DNA of 62,749 nucleotides from a virus: the IMG/VR virus record IMGVR_UViG_3300042520_000420, positions 1-62,749 of that record, one strand, 5' to 3'. Shown piece by piece: positions 1-10,000 of this stretch. Numbering within the stretch: the stretch's first letter is position 1; each line of letters starts with the position of its first letter. Made by a program: the position numbers and the translations under genes. Below the pieces are notes generated by a model that worked only from the letters and a program-made list of their open reading frames with translations, did no database searches and was not told where the DNA came from.

Positions 1-25
1 CTTTAAATAGCTGTTTAACTTCTTG
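1..25. other. Inverted 25-bp assembly artefact at contig start
   Basis: These 25 bases are the exact reverse complement of 60-84 (and of 62658-62682). From base 26 on the sequence continues as the terminal overlap. In the circular reading the sequence before 26 should be that before 62624, so this stub is most simply a fold-back or chimeric read end and not genome sequence. Confidence 0.8.
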
Positions 26-151
26 GTCTGAATACGCTGACCCAAGGGCGTTTACTGAACAAGAAGTTAAACAGCTATTTAAAGAGCAGGGCTACACTGC
101 AAGTCAACAAGAGATAAACAATTTTGTTAACTACATTCTTCAAAACAATAA
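26..151. repeat. Left copy of 126-bp terminal direct overlap
   Basis: Identical base for base to 62624-62749. A gene reads through the joint in the same frame, so the overlap marks a circular (or circularly permuted) genome of about 62,598 bp. A length near 127 is typical of the overlap left by de Bruijn assemblers, so it need not be a biological terminal repeat. Confidence 0.9.
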
Positions 152-833
152 CACGGTTCAAACAAATTTTGACCCTAGAAAAGACTACGAAACAACGGTT
201 ACGGATATTCTAAACAAACAATATGACCCTCTTGCCACTCTACCTGATGAGATAAAAGCCATCTATAGGGAAATTGGATACGAGCCAACTGACGCAGAAG
301 TTCAACAATTTGTAGGAAGCCTCTCTGAGTCAGAGCAAACCAGCTTGGCTAAAAAGTATGGACTAGGAAAACAGTCTCAAGCCGCTAGAAAACGCAGAAA
401 TCAATACGGTCAGCTTGTGGCTGAAGGTGAGGCCGATCAAGAGCCAAAATCTATCATTGCTCCAACCTCTGATGTCTTCTATTACGGCAAGGAATTTGGA
501 TCAACCCCACAGCAGATCTCAGCGTCTGGTGAAGTCTCTCCATACCGCCCTGTAGACATTTCCACCTTTGGGCCTGACTATGACGCAATGCTGGGATTGC
601 CCAAAGGGACTCTATCAGCTCTGCCAGCAGTGCAGGCGGCGGCGGTTACCCCAGACCAAACTGGGATTGCGCAAGCTCCAAATACAGGCGAAAATAAGCC
701 AACTGTGCCACAAGAGCCTCAGTCAGATGAGAGTATTAAATTTCTTCAGGATCTTCTATCCAAGGATCCAAGCTTGACGGAAGAAGATTTGATGAAAATT
801 TTGCAAGAGCGTAGCAGTGAATTTATTGAGTAA
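27..833 (+). CDS. Large repeat-containing ejection-type protein, C-terminal part (continues from 59577)
   Basis: This is the C-terminal end of a 1284-aa protein whose start is at 59577; the frame is unbroken through the contig ends. Two copies of a degenerate repeat of about 30 residues are visible here, with the pattern E-x3-(L/I)(F/Y)xxxGY-x-(P/A)(T/S)xxE(I/V)xxFV, followed by a long tail rich in Pro, Gln and Ser. The last 40 residues are acidic and helical. It is followed 14 nt later by the next gene with a GAGG ribosome site. The position between tail nozzle and other ejection proteins suggests an internal virion protein delivered with the DNA; no enzymatic motif is seen. Confidence 0.75.
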   Translation, partial: SEYADPRAFTEQEVKQLFKEQGYTASQQEINNFVNYILQNNNTVQTNFDPRKDYETTVTDILNKQYDPLATLPDEIKAIYREIGYEPTDAEVQQFVGSLSESEQTSLAKKYGLGKQSQAARKRRNQYGQLVAEGEADQEPKSIIAPTSDVFYYGKEFGSTPQQISASGEVSPYRPVDISTFGPDYDAMLGLPKGTLSALPAVQAAAVTPDQTGIAQAPNTGENKPTVPQEPQSDESIKFLQDLLSKDPSLTEEDLMKILQERSSEFIE

Positions 834-847
834 GAAAAGAGGAAAAT

Positions 848-1591
848 ATGCCTGAAAATTCAAGTTCCTATACAGGTGGAGTAGGAGAAGCTGAGAACGA
901 TCCAGTTCTTACGACTCCCGATACCTCTTTTTTGGGGGATCTTTTGGGAAAAGTAGATCTTGCAAATCTAGATTTTGGCAAGATTGTTGGTGGACTTGGT
1001 GATTTGTTTAAAGACACATCTTCCGCTGGAGTTGGCGGTCAGCTTGCAGGACTTGCTGGAATTGCTGCCTTGTTGAACAAGATTTCTCCGCAAGCTGGCC
1101 CTCAGTTTAGTGGCTACAAGGGCGGAATTCCAACATACACAGCAGAGCGAAGCCAACTCCCCATTCCAACCACAATGCCCAACCCTGCTTATGTACCTCC
1201 TGCGGAGGGTCAAACAACTGCCGTGCCTCAAACGTTGCCACGCCGACCCGGCGCAGGCGGTATAACCTACTTCACTCCAATGACTTACAAAGCCGCTGGT
1301 GGCGGCATATCCTCATTGGGGGATTACTCTGATGGTGGGCGCTTGCTCAAAGGCCCCGGAGATGGTGTATCTGATTCAATTCCAGCAAGAATTGGCAAGA
1401 AGCAAGAGGCTAGATTGGCTGATGGTGAATTTGTTGTACCCGCTCGGATTGTCTCTGAACTTGGTAATGGATCTACCGAAGCTGGCGCTCGTAAGCTTTA
1501 TGCCATGATGGATAGAGTCAAAAAGGCAAGATCTAAGTCAATGAAGAATATTGCCGCTGATTCCAAAGCGGAAAAAATGTTACCAGCATAA
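848..1591 (+). CDS. Virion-associated protein in ejection cluster, unknown function
   Basis: 247 aa, ATG with AGAGGAAA upstream. The N-terminal half is rich in Gly, Leu and Asp with a hydrophobic stretch near residues 58-78. The centre is Pro/Thr-rich. The C-terminal third has the recognisable block GPGDGVSDSIPARI followed by ARLADGEFVVPARIVSELG and a basic tail; I recall this block from hypothetical proteins next to ejection proteins in uncultured aquatic podovirus-like genomes. Gene order (nozzle, repeat protein, this, 1601, 2436, polyvalent protein) supports a minor virion or ejected protein. No catalytic motif is visible. Confidence 0.7.
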   Translation: MPENSSSYTGGVGEAENDPVLTTPDTSFLGDLLGKVDLANLDFGKIVGGLGDLFKDTSSAGVGGQLAGLAGIAALLNKISPQAGPQFSGYKGGIPTYTAERSQLPIPTTMPNPAYVPPAEGQTTAVPQTLPRRPGAGGITYFTPMTYKAAGGGISSLGDYSDGGRLLKGPGDGVSDSIPARIGKKQEARLADGEFVVPARIVSELGNGSTEAGARKLYAMMDRVKKARSKSMKNIAADSKAEKMLPA

Positions 1592-1600
1592 GGATTAATC

Positions 1601-2425
1601 ATGGCAGAAGTAAAACCCCCTACCTTGCCATCTACTGGCGGCGTTGAATCGTCTACGTTATCTAGTTATGCTGGGCCGTATGTAACCGGTATGCTCGGCA
1701 AGGCGGAGGCATTGACAAATGCCCCGTATCAGACCTATCAAGGCCCATTGACCGCTGGCGAATCAGGCCTTCAGTCAAAGGTGTTTCAGGGCTTGGGCAG
1801 TTTAAACTTCCCCGGACAGCTAGGGCAGACATTTTCATCATCTCAAGCTCCAACTATTGGATCTGATGGTCAGCCTGTTGGTGGTGGAGGTATTGCCTCC
1901 CAGTACATGAATCCATATTTGCAAAGCGTTCTTGCTCCTCAGCTTGCGGAGCTTCAACGTCAAGCAAAGATTCAACAAATGCAAAATGCTGGTACAGCAA
2001 CCAAGATGGGCGCATTTGGAAGCTCAGGGCAAACCCTAATGGACACTGAGTCTCAGCGAAATGCACTTGATCAAATGAGCAAGACAATTGGCACTGGCTA
2101 CTCAAATGCCTACGATAAGGCGCTGGGTCAATTCAATGTTGAGCAAGGTCAGGCTAAGACTCTTGCCGACATGATGACCAAGGCAGGAGAAGAGCAGCGT
2201 GGCATTGAGCAGCAGGGCGTTACCGCAGATTTAAACGAATTCAATGCGCAGCGTGATTACCCACAAAAGATGTTGCAGTTTCAGCAATCTATGTTGCAGG
2301 GCTTGCCAATTTCTACTGTTGCCACTACCCCAAATCAACAAAGTGGATTGGGAAGCCTTACCTCGACAGTTGGCGGCTTGGGTAATTTGATGGAAAGCCT
2401 GAAAAGCCTCGGCATAAAATTTTGA
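1601..2425 (+). CDS. Putative DNA-ejection/internal virion protein
   Basis: 274 aa, ATG preceded by AAGGATTAATC. The N-terminus is Ser/Thr/Gly-rich with YVTGMLGKAEALTNAPY; the middle has YMNPYLQSVLAPQLAELQRQ and then a long helical, Gln-rich region (about 110-230) with AFGSSGQTLMDTESQRN. This composition (Ala/Gln-rich amphipathic helices, no signal peptide) is typical of small ejection proteins of podoviruses. A GTTTAAAC palindrome lies in the coding sequence at 1800. It is spaced 10 nt from both neighbours, so one operon. Function is inferred from place and composition only. Confidence 0.6.
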   Translation: MAEVKPPTLPSTGGVESSTLSSYAGPYVTGMLGKAEALTNAPYQTYQGPLTAGESGLQSKVFQGLGSLNFPGQLGQTFSSSQAPTIGSDGQPVGGGGIASQYMNPYLQSVLAPQLAELQRQAKIQQMQNAGTATKMGAFGSSGQTLMDTESQRNALDQMSKTIGTGYSNAYDKALGQFNVEQGQAKTLADMMTKAGEEQRGIEQQGVTADLNEFNAQRDYPQKMLQFQQSMLQGLPISTVATTPNQQSGLGSLTSTVGGLGNLMESLKSLGIKF

Positions 2426-2435
2426 GGGCAAATAA

Positions 2436-4034
2436 ATGAATTTAGTCGCCATCCAAGAGAAATTAAAAGATTTCCCTAACCAAATAATCATGGCCTATGC
2501 CAATGGGCAGAACCCAGAGGTTCCCGCCTATATGGCTCTTGCTGAACTCCAGCGCAGAAAACGTATGCAGCAGGGTTCCAAAGAGATGCCTAAAGAGACT
2601 GTCAAGGATAGGATTGAGCGGGAATCTGTCCAGCAGACAATGCCATCAATGGAGGCCCAACAACCCCAACAACAACCCCAACAAGCCCAACAAGCCCAAC
2701 AAGAAATGCCAGCAATGGCGGCTGGCGGCATTGCCCGCCTACCAGTTGGCGATATGTTCAATTACCGTGATGGCGGTATTGTTGCGTTTTCTCAAGGCGA
2801 TGCTGTTGAGTCCGAGATGTCAGGCTCTACGCCTATGAAGCGTGGCAAGACTAGGGCTGAAGTGCGTGAAGAGCTAGAAAGGGAGCGAGAAGAGAATATG
2901 CGGCGTGTTGCAATGGAGGGGCAGAATCAACGCCCCGTAATGCGCCAAGATCCTCGCATAGCGGGAGTAACTCCCCCAGAAGAAACCGTGCAAGATGCGC
3001 AACCTGCGCCACCGCCTGCCGCTAGACCCATCCCTAGAGTCGCCGCTCCCCAGCAAGCCGGTGGTGTAAACGCATTGCCACGCAGAGACTTGGCTATGGA
3101 TATGTTGAAGAAGTCTCAGGAAATGACAACTCAGCAGGCTGAAATTCCAGAAACATATGAAGCCATCATGGAGCGGGAAAGAAAAAGAAACCCAGCTCTT
3201 AAAAAACCTATTGGTGAAGATTATCAAAAGAAACTTGGAGAACTCTCTGAGTTTGACAAAGAGGCCCGAGGTAAATTTGGTGAGCGTGAGACCGCTAGAG
3301 CTAAAAGAGATTTCTTTGATTCTCTAATTGCAGCAGGCGAAGCAACCCGTGGTGGCGGTGGCATTGGCTCGTTACTGGGTGGGTTTGGCAGAGCATCAAG
3401 CGCCGCAAAAAATGCCGCTGATGAGCGAGCAGCTAGACAAGAAGCCTTGCAGCGTGAGCAAGATTTAAACATGGCTAAGTTGAACTCTGAGATAGAGAAC
3501 TTACGCCGTGCCGAAGCCATTGGCGATGTCAAATCTCAGCAAGAATCTTTGACAAAGATTGCTGACATAAAGAACACCATGAAACAAAATGCAATGATCT
3601 TGCAGGCTCAGGCTACTCAGACTGCCGCCATGATTCGTGGTCAGGATCTGCAAGCTAAAACTGCTCGGGAACAGACTTCCGCTTACCGTAAAAACGAGTT
3701 GTTTGATATTGCAGAGCGCCTAAGATCTCAGTATCCAAAGCTCTCCGAAGAACAGTTGTTACAAAAAGCGCTGCCGTTTACACGGGCTGGTGTTGGTGCA
3801 GAATCAAAGTTAGATGCGGCAACCGAAGCCAGATTAAAGCAACTTGATGTAAAGCGTTTGCTAAATGCTCAGGTTTATGCCAGCGACCCCCAAAAGCTTG
3901 CCGCAGCAAACAAGCCTTTAAATGACGAAGAGGCTAGGATTAGAGGTGGCGCTGGTGGATCTGGTGGTGGAGTTAGATTTAAACTAGATGCAAACGGTGA
4001 TCTTAGAGATGCAAACGGTCGTCTTGTTCAGTGA
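2436..4034 (+). CDS. Gln-rich, coiled-coil ejection-cluster protein
   Basis: 532 aa, ATG after GAGGGCAAATAA. An N-terminal helical domain (1-60) is followed by a Gln/Pro stretch (about 70-92) and then the short glycine motif AAGGIARLPVGDMFNYRDGG, a block I associate with the same class of phage proteins as the 848-1591 product. Residues 250-470 are charged and strongly helical (coiled coil), and the tail is Gly-rich. It lies 7 nt before the polyvalent protein gene. Likely a structural or ejected protein; no enzymatic site recognised. Confidence 0.6.
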   Translation: MNLVAIQEKLKDFPNQIIMAYANGQNPEVPAYMALAELQRRKRMQQGSKEMPKETVKDRIERESVQQTMPSMEAQQPQQQPQQAQQAQQEMPAMAAGGIARLPVGDMFNYRDGGIVAFSQGDAVESEMSGSTPMKRGKTRAEVREELEREREENMRRVAMEGQNQRPVMRQDPRIAGVTPPEETVQDAQPAPPPAARPIPRVAAPQQAGGVNALPRRDLAMDMLKKSQEMTTQQAEIPETYEAIMERERKRNPALKKPIGEDYQKKLGELSEFDKEARGKFGERETARAKRDFFDSLIAAGEATRGGGGIGSLLGGFGRASSAAKNAADERAARQEALQREQDLNMAKLNSEIENLRRAEAIGDVKSQQESLTKIADIKNTMKQNAMILQAQATQTAAMIRGQDLQAKTAREQTSAYRKNELFDIAERLRSQYPKLSEEQLLQKALPFTRAGVGAESKLDAATEARLKQLDVKRLLNAQVYASDPQKLAAANKPLNDEEARIRGGAGGSGGGVRFKLDANGDLRDANGRLVQ

Positions 4035-4041
4035 GGTTTAA

Positions 4042-7000
4042 ATGACTATCGAAGTCGAGTTAGTTGATGGTCGAATTCTTGAATTTCCTGATGGGACTTC
4101 TCCCGCTGTTATTCAAAGCACAGCCAAAAAGGCTACGCAGGACAAGTATTTTGGTGTCAGCACCGCAGAGCTAAAGGCCGCTCCGTCTGCGCCAATGTCG
4201 TTTGGCGATACAGCAAGAGCTGGTATTGCTGGCTTGACTGGCGCTCTTGGCTCTGCTGTTTCTGCATTTGGTGCAGATACAGCCCCAGCCCAAGGACTGA
4301 GATCTCTGACTGAGTCAATACAGTCTGGCATGACTCCCGAGCGCCTTGAGGAGCAGCGCCGCCGTGATGAGTTGATGCAAAGGTCTGAGAAAGAAGGCCT
4401 TGGCGCTCAAATCTTGGCTGGTGCTGGCGCTGTTGCCGAAGCGCCAATTCAATCAATTGCACAAGGCTTGGGATCATCCATCCCTGCTATTGCCGCAGGC
4501 CTTGCTACCGTGGTTGCTGGCGCTCCTGTAGCCATTGCTGGAGCAGTGGGTCTAGCAGCCCGTGCCATTTTTGGCGCAGTCCAAGGCGCAGGTGAAGCCA
4601 AGAGCGACATCTATTCCAGCGTCAAAGCCAAGCTCATGGAGTCTGGCAAGAATGAAGCCCAAGCTGAAGCTGAAGCCGCAAAGGCTCAAGAGTATGTAAG
4701 TAAAAACCTGCCCGGAATTATTGGTAGCTCTTTGGCTGGTGCAGTTGATGCAGCCACCGGTGTTGAATCTATTGTTGGTAAAGGTGCGTTTAAATCTGCC
4801 GTTAAACCGCTTGAGAAGCCAAGCCTGCTGCGTGAAACGTTTAAACAAGCAGGCAGCGAAGCTTTGCCAGAAGGTCTTCAGGCTGGTGTTGGTCAGGTTA
4901 CCCAGAATGTTGCACTGCAAAACGCAGGATTTGATACATCTACATTTGAAGGTGTAGCGGGGTCGGTTACCCGTGACGCATTGATGGGCGCATTGACCGG
5001 TGGAGCCGTGACTCCACTCCAGATGTCCAGCCTGCGCAGAGACTATGAGCTTGATAAACAGCGCAAGGTTGAAGAAGAAAACCGTGTTTTAGAAGAAAAA
5101 ATTGCAAAGGAAGAGCAAGCCCGTCAAGAGCAGATAATCAAAACCCAAGAAGATCTTGGTTTAAACAGGGAGTTTCCTGCGCTGCCCGCCCCGGCAGAAC
5201 AGATCGAAGAGCCTCCTGTTGCTGTTGATCCTTTAAAGAACCCGCTTGGCAATATTCAAAAGAACGAGATCCCCGAGATCTCTCAAACCATTGATGAGTA
5301 CCGCAAGAATGCCAACCTGCCTCCTCTGAAGGATTATTCTGTTGAAGATCTTGTGGATGCCATGCCCGGAACCGACCCAAGGGGCGAAGAAGGTCTTTTA
5401 AATGAATGGCTTACAGCAAAGACCGGATGGACTAAAGCAGATAAGATGACCGCCCAGCAAGTGCTGGATCAAGCCAAGCTTAAGAAGATTGAAACCAAGA
5501 CCAAGGGATTTGAAGACTTTCTTGCCCGTGTCACCGGTTATAGAGATCTGACAACCATGTCGCAGCCGCAGCTTTTTGCTGCGTTTAAAGCTCTATCTGC
5601 CTTACCTGAATCTGAAACAACTCAGATCCTCCCAGAGGGAACAAACGCCAGCCGCTTCAGCGAAGACCAATACCGCAAAGCATTAGATGGCGTTGACCAA
5701 TTGCTGGATGGCTTGGTGTCTAAGGATGGAAAGCCAATACCTCTTGATCGTGGTCAGGTGATCAAGGAGATCCAACAATACACTGGTCTAACGAAGACTG
5801 AACATGCTGAATCCATTTTGGATGAGGCTATTCGCCTTGGTGACTTAGACTCCGTTAAGACACCTCGTTACCGCATGGTTGACCCAGCCACTGGGCAGCT
5901 TAAGGGCGTAGCCTATGACAACCGCAAGGCTGCTGACGCTGCTGCCAAGCAACGTGGCTACGATGTAAAGCAGATCACTGCCGAGGGCATCACTCCACCA
6001 TCCACCGCTGCCACGCTGCCAGAAGGTTTTGACATCCGCAAGGGCTCGTTTAAAGAGGGTGAAGCCCCAGAGGGCTACTCCGTCATGGCGGGTGATGAGG
6101 CTTTGTATCAGGCAAAAACATCGGAAGAAGCTGCCACCAAGAAAGCCAGCTTTGAGAAAACCCGTGCTGGTATGGCTAACGCCATTGACAATCAGATTGC
6201 CCAGAAGCTCAACTCCGTAGAGCAAAGCCAAAGCCGTTTAAACAAGATGGAGGCTATGGGCGAGGGGCAGACCGACAACTACGCCAAGGCTAGAGGCAAA
6301 CATGCCCAGCTTGAGGAAAGTGTTGCTAAGGATGTCGAGGGTTTGCTTGAAAAGAAAGCCAAGTACGAGAGCCCCATCAGCATTAAGGCGTTTGGCAAGA
6401 AGGCGGTAGGACGCACAGGCTACACAGTCTTTGAGGGAGGGGAGGCAACAGCTACCTACCCAACCCGCACAGCCGCAGAAGAAGCAATTCTTACAGCAAG
6501 ATCAGATGATGAATTAAAGCAACTTACCAAAGACCAAGGCAGGCGTGGTCTGGGCAAGCGAGCCGAAGCCGAGATCCAGCGCAGAGCCGCTCCACCTCCC
6601 ACTGAAGGTAAGAAGGTCTCTGAAGTCTTGGAAGGCATTGAAGAAGAGAAGAGAAAACCAAAGCCCATACCTCCTGAAGTTAAAGCAAACATTGAGAGGC
6701 TTGAGAAGGAACTTCGTCCATTGATGGAGAAGCTCGGTCTGGGCAAGGTGACTTTAAACGTAGTTCAGGATATTGAGAACAACGCAGAAGGTGCGTTCTC
6801 CAAGACCTTGATGCGTATTGCGTTGGATTCGGAAAAACCTGTGCGCACCATGCGCCATGAGTCCATCCACGCATTGAAAGAACTTGGCTTCTTCACGCCT
6901 GCGCAGTGGAACACCCTACAACGCATGGCAAAAGACAAGTGGATCCAGACTTATCTGAAAGATAAGAATGCAATCCACAAAGGTAAATCCATGACACGCT

Positions 7001-10000
7001 TTGATGCGTACATGGATATTTACGGTGGGAATATGGACACTATCATGGAGGAGGCCATCGCTGATGCGTTTGCTGACTTTGATGTAAACAAGGCTCCTCC
7101 CGGTCTCATCACTGCCCTGCTCAACAAAATCCGTGCGTTCTTTGAGGCTTTGCGTAATGCAATGGCTGGCGCTGGATTCCAGACTGCCGATGAAGTCTTT
7201 GGCATGGTTGAGCGTGGTGAGTTGGTGGAGAACCCATCTGCTTGGAAAGCCACACCCGAGGATGAGGAAGAGGCGGCAAGGTACTCTGTCAACAACGGTA
7301 TTGATCCCTACATATCAGGCGGTCAGCTTAATGTGCCAATGGAGTCGGATGGAACAAAGTACTCCATCAAACAGGCTTACACCCCAGAACAAATAGCCAA
7401 GTCGGCGCAAGCAACAAACCGCAAGGGTGAGACAAAGAAAGTCAAGATCCTTAAGAACGATCCAATAACTGGCTTGCCTCTAAACCAAAACGGCACAGTC
7501 ACGCTGTATTACCCAACCGACAACGCTGGCGCACGAGAGCTTGCCAGAACCAAGCGTTTAAAGGGTCACTCACCAACAGCCAATCGCATTTACTTGACCA
7601 ACGAGTCCAGTGCGCCTGCTGTTGCCACAAATCCCGGAATGATTGAGCAACCCTTGGGTGGCGCAAATGTTTTGCTTGAGATTGATCCATCCTTGCTGCA
7701 CGAGCTAGAAGACCGTAAAGATGGGCGCAGAGATTTCTTCATTCCAATTGCGGAAGGCGCAGTGTTTGCCAAGAAGATGAAGAAGACCAAGCTGTTTACA
7801 CTGAACGCTTTGCGTACCAAGGGTTTGCACCCAGACCGCACACTAAATCAGGTAACCAAGATGGTTAACGATGCGGCGGCTAAATGGGCGGCTTCAAATG
7901 CAAAAGACCGCAGTGTCATGGCGAAGCAAGCCAAAGACACATTGCTTGCAGACCACAACATCACCAATCTGTTTGGAGCCAACTCTAAGCTAGAGAAGAC
8001 CAATATAGGTGAGTATGGGCTAACTTACAAAGACAAGAACGTCATGTCCACTGGCCTTGGCTTTGCCTCGGCTCAAAAGATTAATGATGAGCAACGTGCC
8101 ACCACTTGCCCTCAGTCGGGTATTTGTGAAGATCTGTGCCTTGGCGAAACATCAGGGCAGAACAGGCTCTATGGTGGCGAAGGTCAGTGGCGCTCAGGCC
8201 CCCGCTTGTCCCAGTATCTAAAGACAGAGGCCTTGGTTGTTAATCCTGAAGCTTTTGCGATTGCAATGATTAAGCAAATCACATCGTTCCGTAAGGCTGC
8301 TCAGGATTTGGGTTATTACCCAGCCATCCGTTTAAACGTTACATCTGACTTCAATCCAAAAACATTTGAGAACATCATCAACATGTTCCCTGATGTTATG
8401 TTCTATGACTACACCAAGCTAGACACCAAGCCAATCGCTCCCAACCACCACCTGACTTACAGCTCCACTGGAGCTTCTCAGGTTGTTGATGACGACATTG
8501 TTTACAACAAGTTCTCTAATTGGGATCGCATGGTGGACAAGGTTCTACCAAGCGGGCGCAATGTTGCTATGGCCTTTACAAGCCGTAGTGCAATGCCTAA
8601 GTTTGTGATGGATCAGCGCACAGGCAAGAGTTTTGAAGTTTGGAATGGTGATGAGTACGATGCTCGATTCCTTGATCCAGTTAGGAAAGATGGCGATGGC
8701 TGGATTATTGGTCTAACCAACAAGGACAACACTACCAAGCCAGAGGATGCTGCCAAGAAACACAATGGTTTCTTCCTTGACTATGACCCCGAGCGGGATG
8801 GCGACACCCTTGTCATTCAAAATCAAGAAAAACTCAAGACTGGCGCACCTCAGCCAATAACTTTTACCAAGAAGACTGAAAAATTTAGCCTTAGAGATTT
8901 GCCTCCAGAGCCGGGTACTCAGCCAATTCCAAAAGGAATGGTGCGCTTATACCACCAGACAGACTCTGAATCTCTTGCCAATATTTCCAAAGAAGGCTTG
9001 TCTATTAAATATGCCAAGGGTGTCGAAGGCCCCAAAGCTATTTATGCGGGTGAGACTCCTTTCTACGGCCCAGCAGATACAAGGCCAACCGTAGAATTTT
9101 TTGCTCCAAAAAATCAGTGGGACGCTCCTTTTGTTTTGGCTGATGTAAGCCCAAATCAAATCATTGCAGCCCATTACCCTTGGCACAAGCAGGCAAGATA
9201 TTTGGAGGCAGAGCCAGACTCAATGAAGGTTGCGTTGGATGGCGGGTTTGACAACTTGACAGATCCTGACACGGCAACGGCTGTTAAATACATCAAAGAC
9301 AAATACAAAAATCAAAAGCCTGAGAAGTACAGTCTCCGGTCTGCTCCTGAATCTGAAGAGTTTAAACAGTGGTTTGGCGACAGCAAGATTGTTGATTCCA
9401 AAGGCAAGCCCGTATTGCTTTACCACGCCACCAACTTCTCAGAAGAAGACAAGATTGACCAAGAGAACGTCTTCTCTGTGTTTAAAGAGTCTGATGACGG
9501 TAAGCTTGGCGCAGGCATCTACGCCTCATCCCTACCCAAATACGCAGAAAGCTATGGCCCAACTGGCACAGTGATGCCTTTGTACGCCTCCATCAAAAAT
9601 CCTTTGGTCATTAATATGGATGCCGATGGAATTGAGACTGACGCAGATGGCTATCAAAGCGTCACAACCAAGGTTGGTATCAGAGCCAACACTGCGCTTG
9701 AGGGTGTAGCCAAGAAGATACTGGCTAAGAACCCTGACTTCAAAACAGAGAGTAAACGCTATCTCAGAGGCTCAGAGGTTCAAGAGTTATTGGAGATGGG
9801 CGGGTATGACGGCGTTGTTTTAGAAGACAACGAAGGCAACTTTGTAGAGGTCAATGCGTTTAAACCTGAACAGCTTAAGTCGTCCATTGGGAACATTGGG
9901 ACTTACGATGCATCCAACCCAGACATTCGCTTCAGCCTGAAAGAGGCCCCAAATACACCTGAGTTTAAACAGTTCATAAAAGACAGTAAGGTTGTAGATG

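Noticed and set aside
26-151. Biological direct terminal repeats like those of T7
   Set aside because: 126 bp lies inside a gene and matches assembler overlap length; nothing nearby suggests a packaging end.
968-1231. Minus-strand frames inside the ejection-protein genes
   Set aside because: Antisense shadows of well-supported plus-strand genes, with no start signals.
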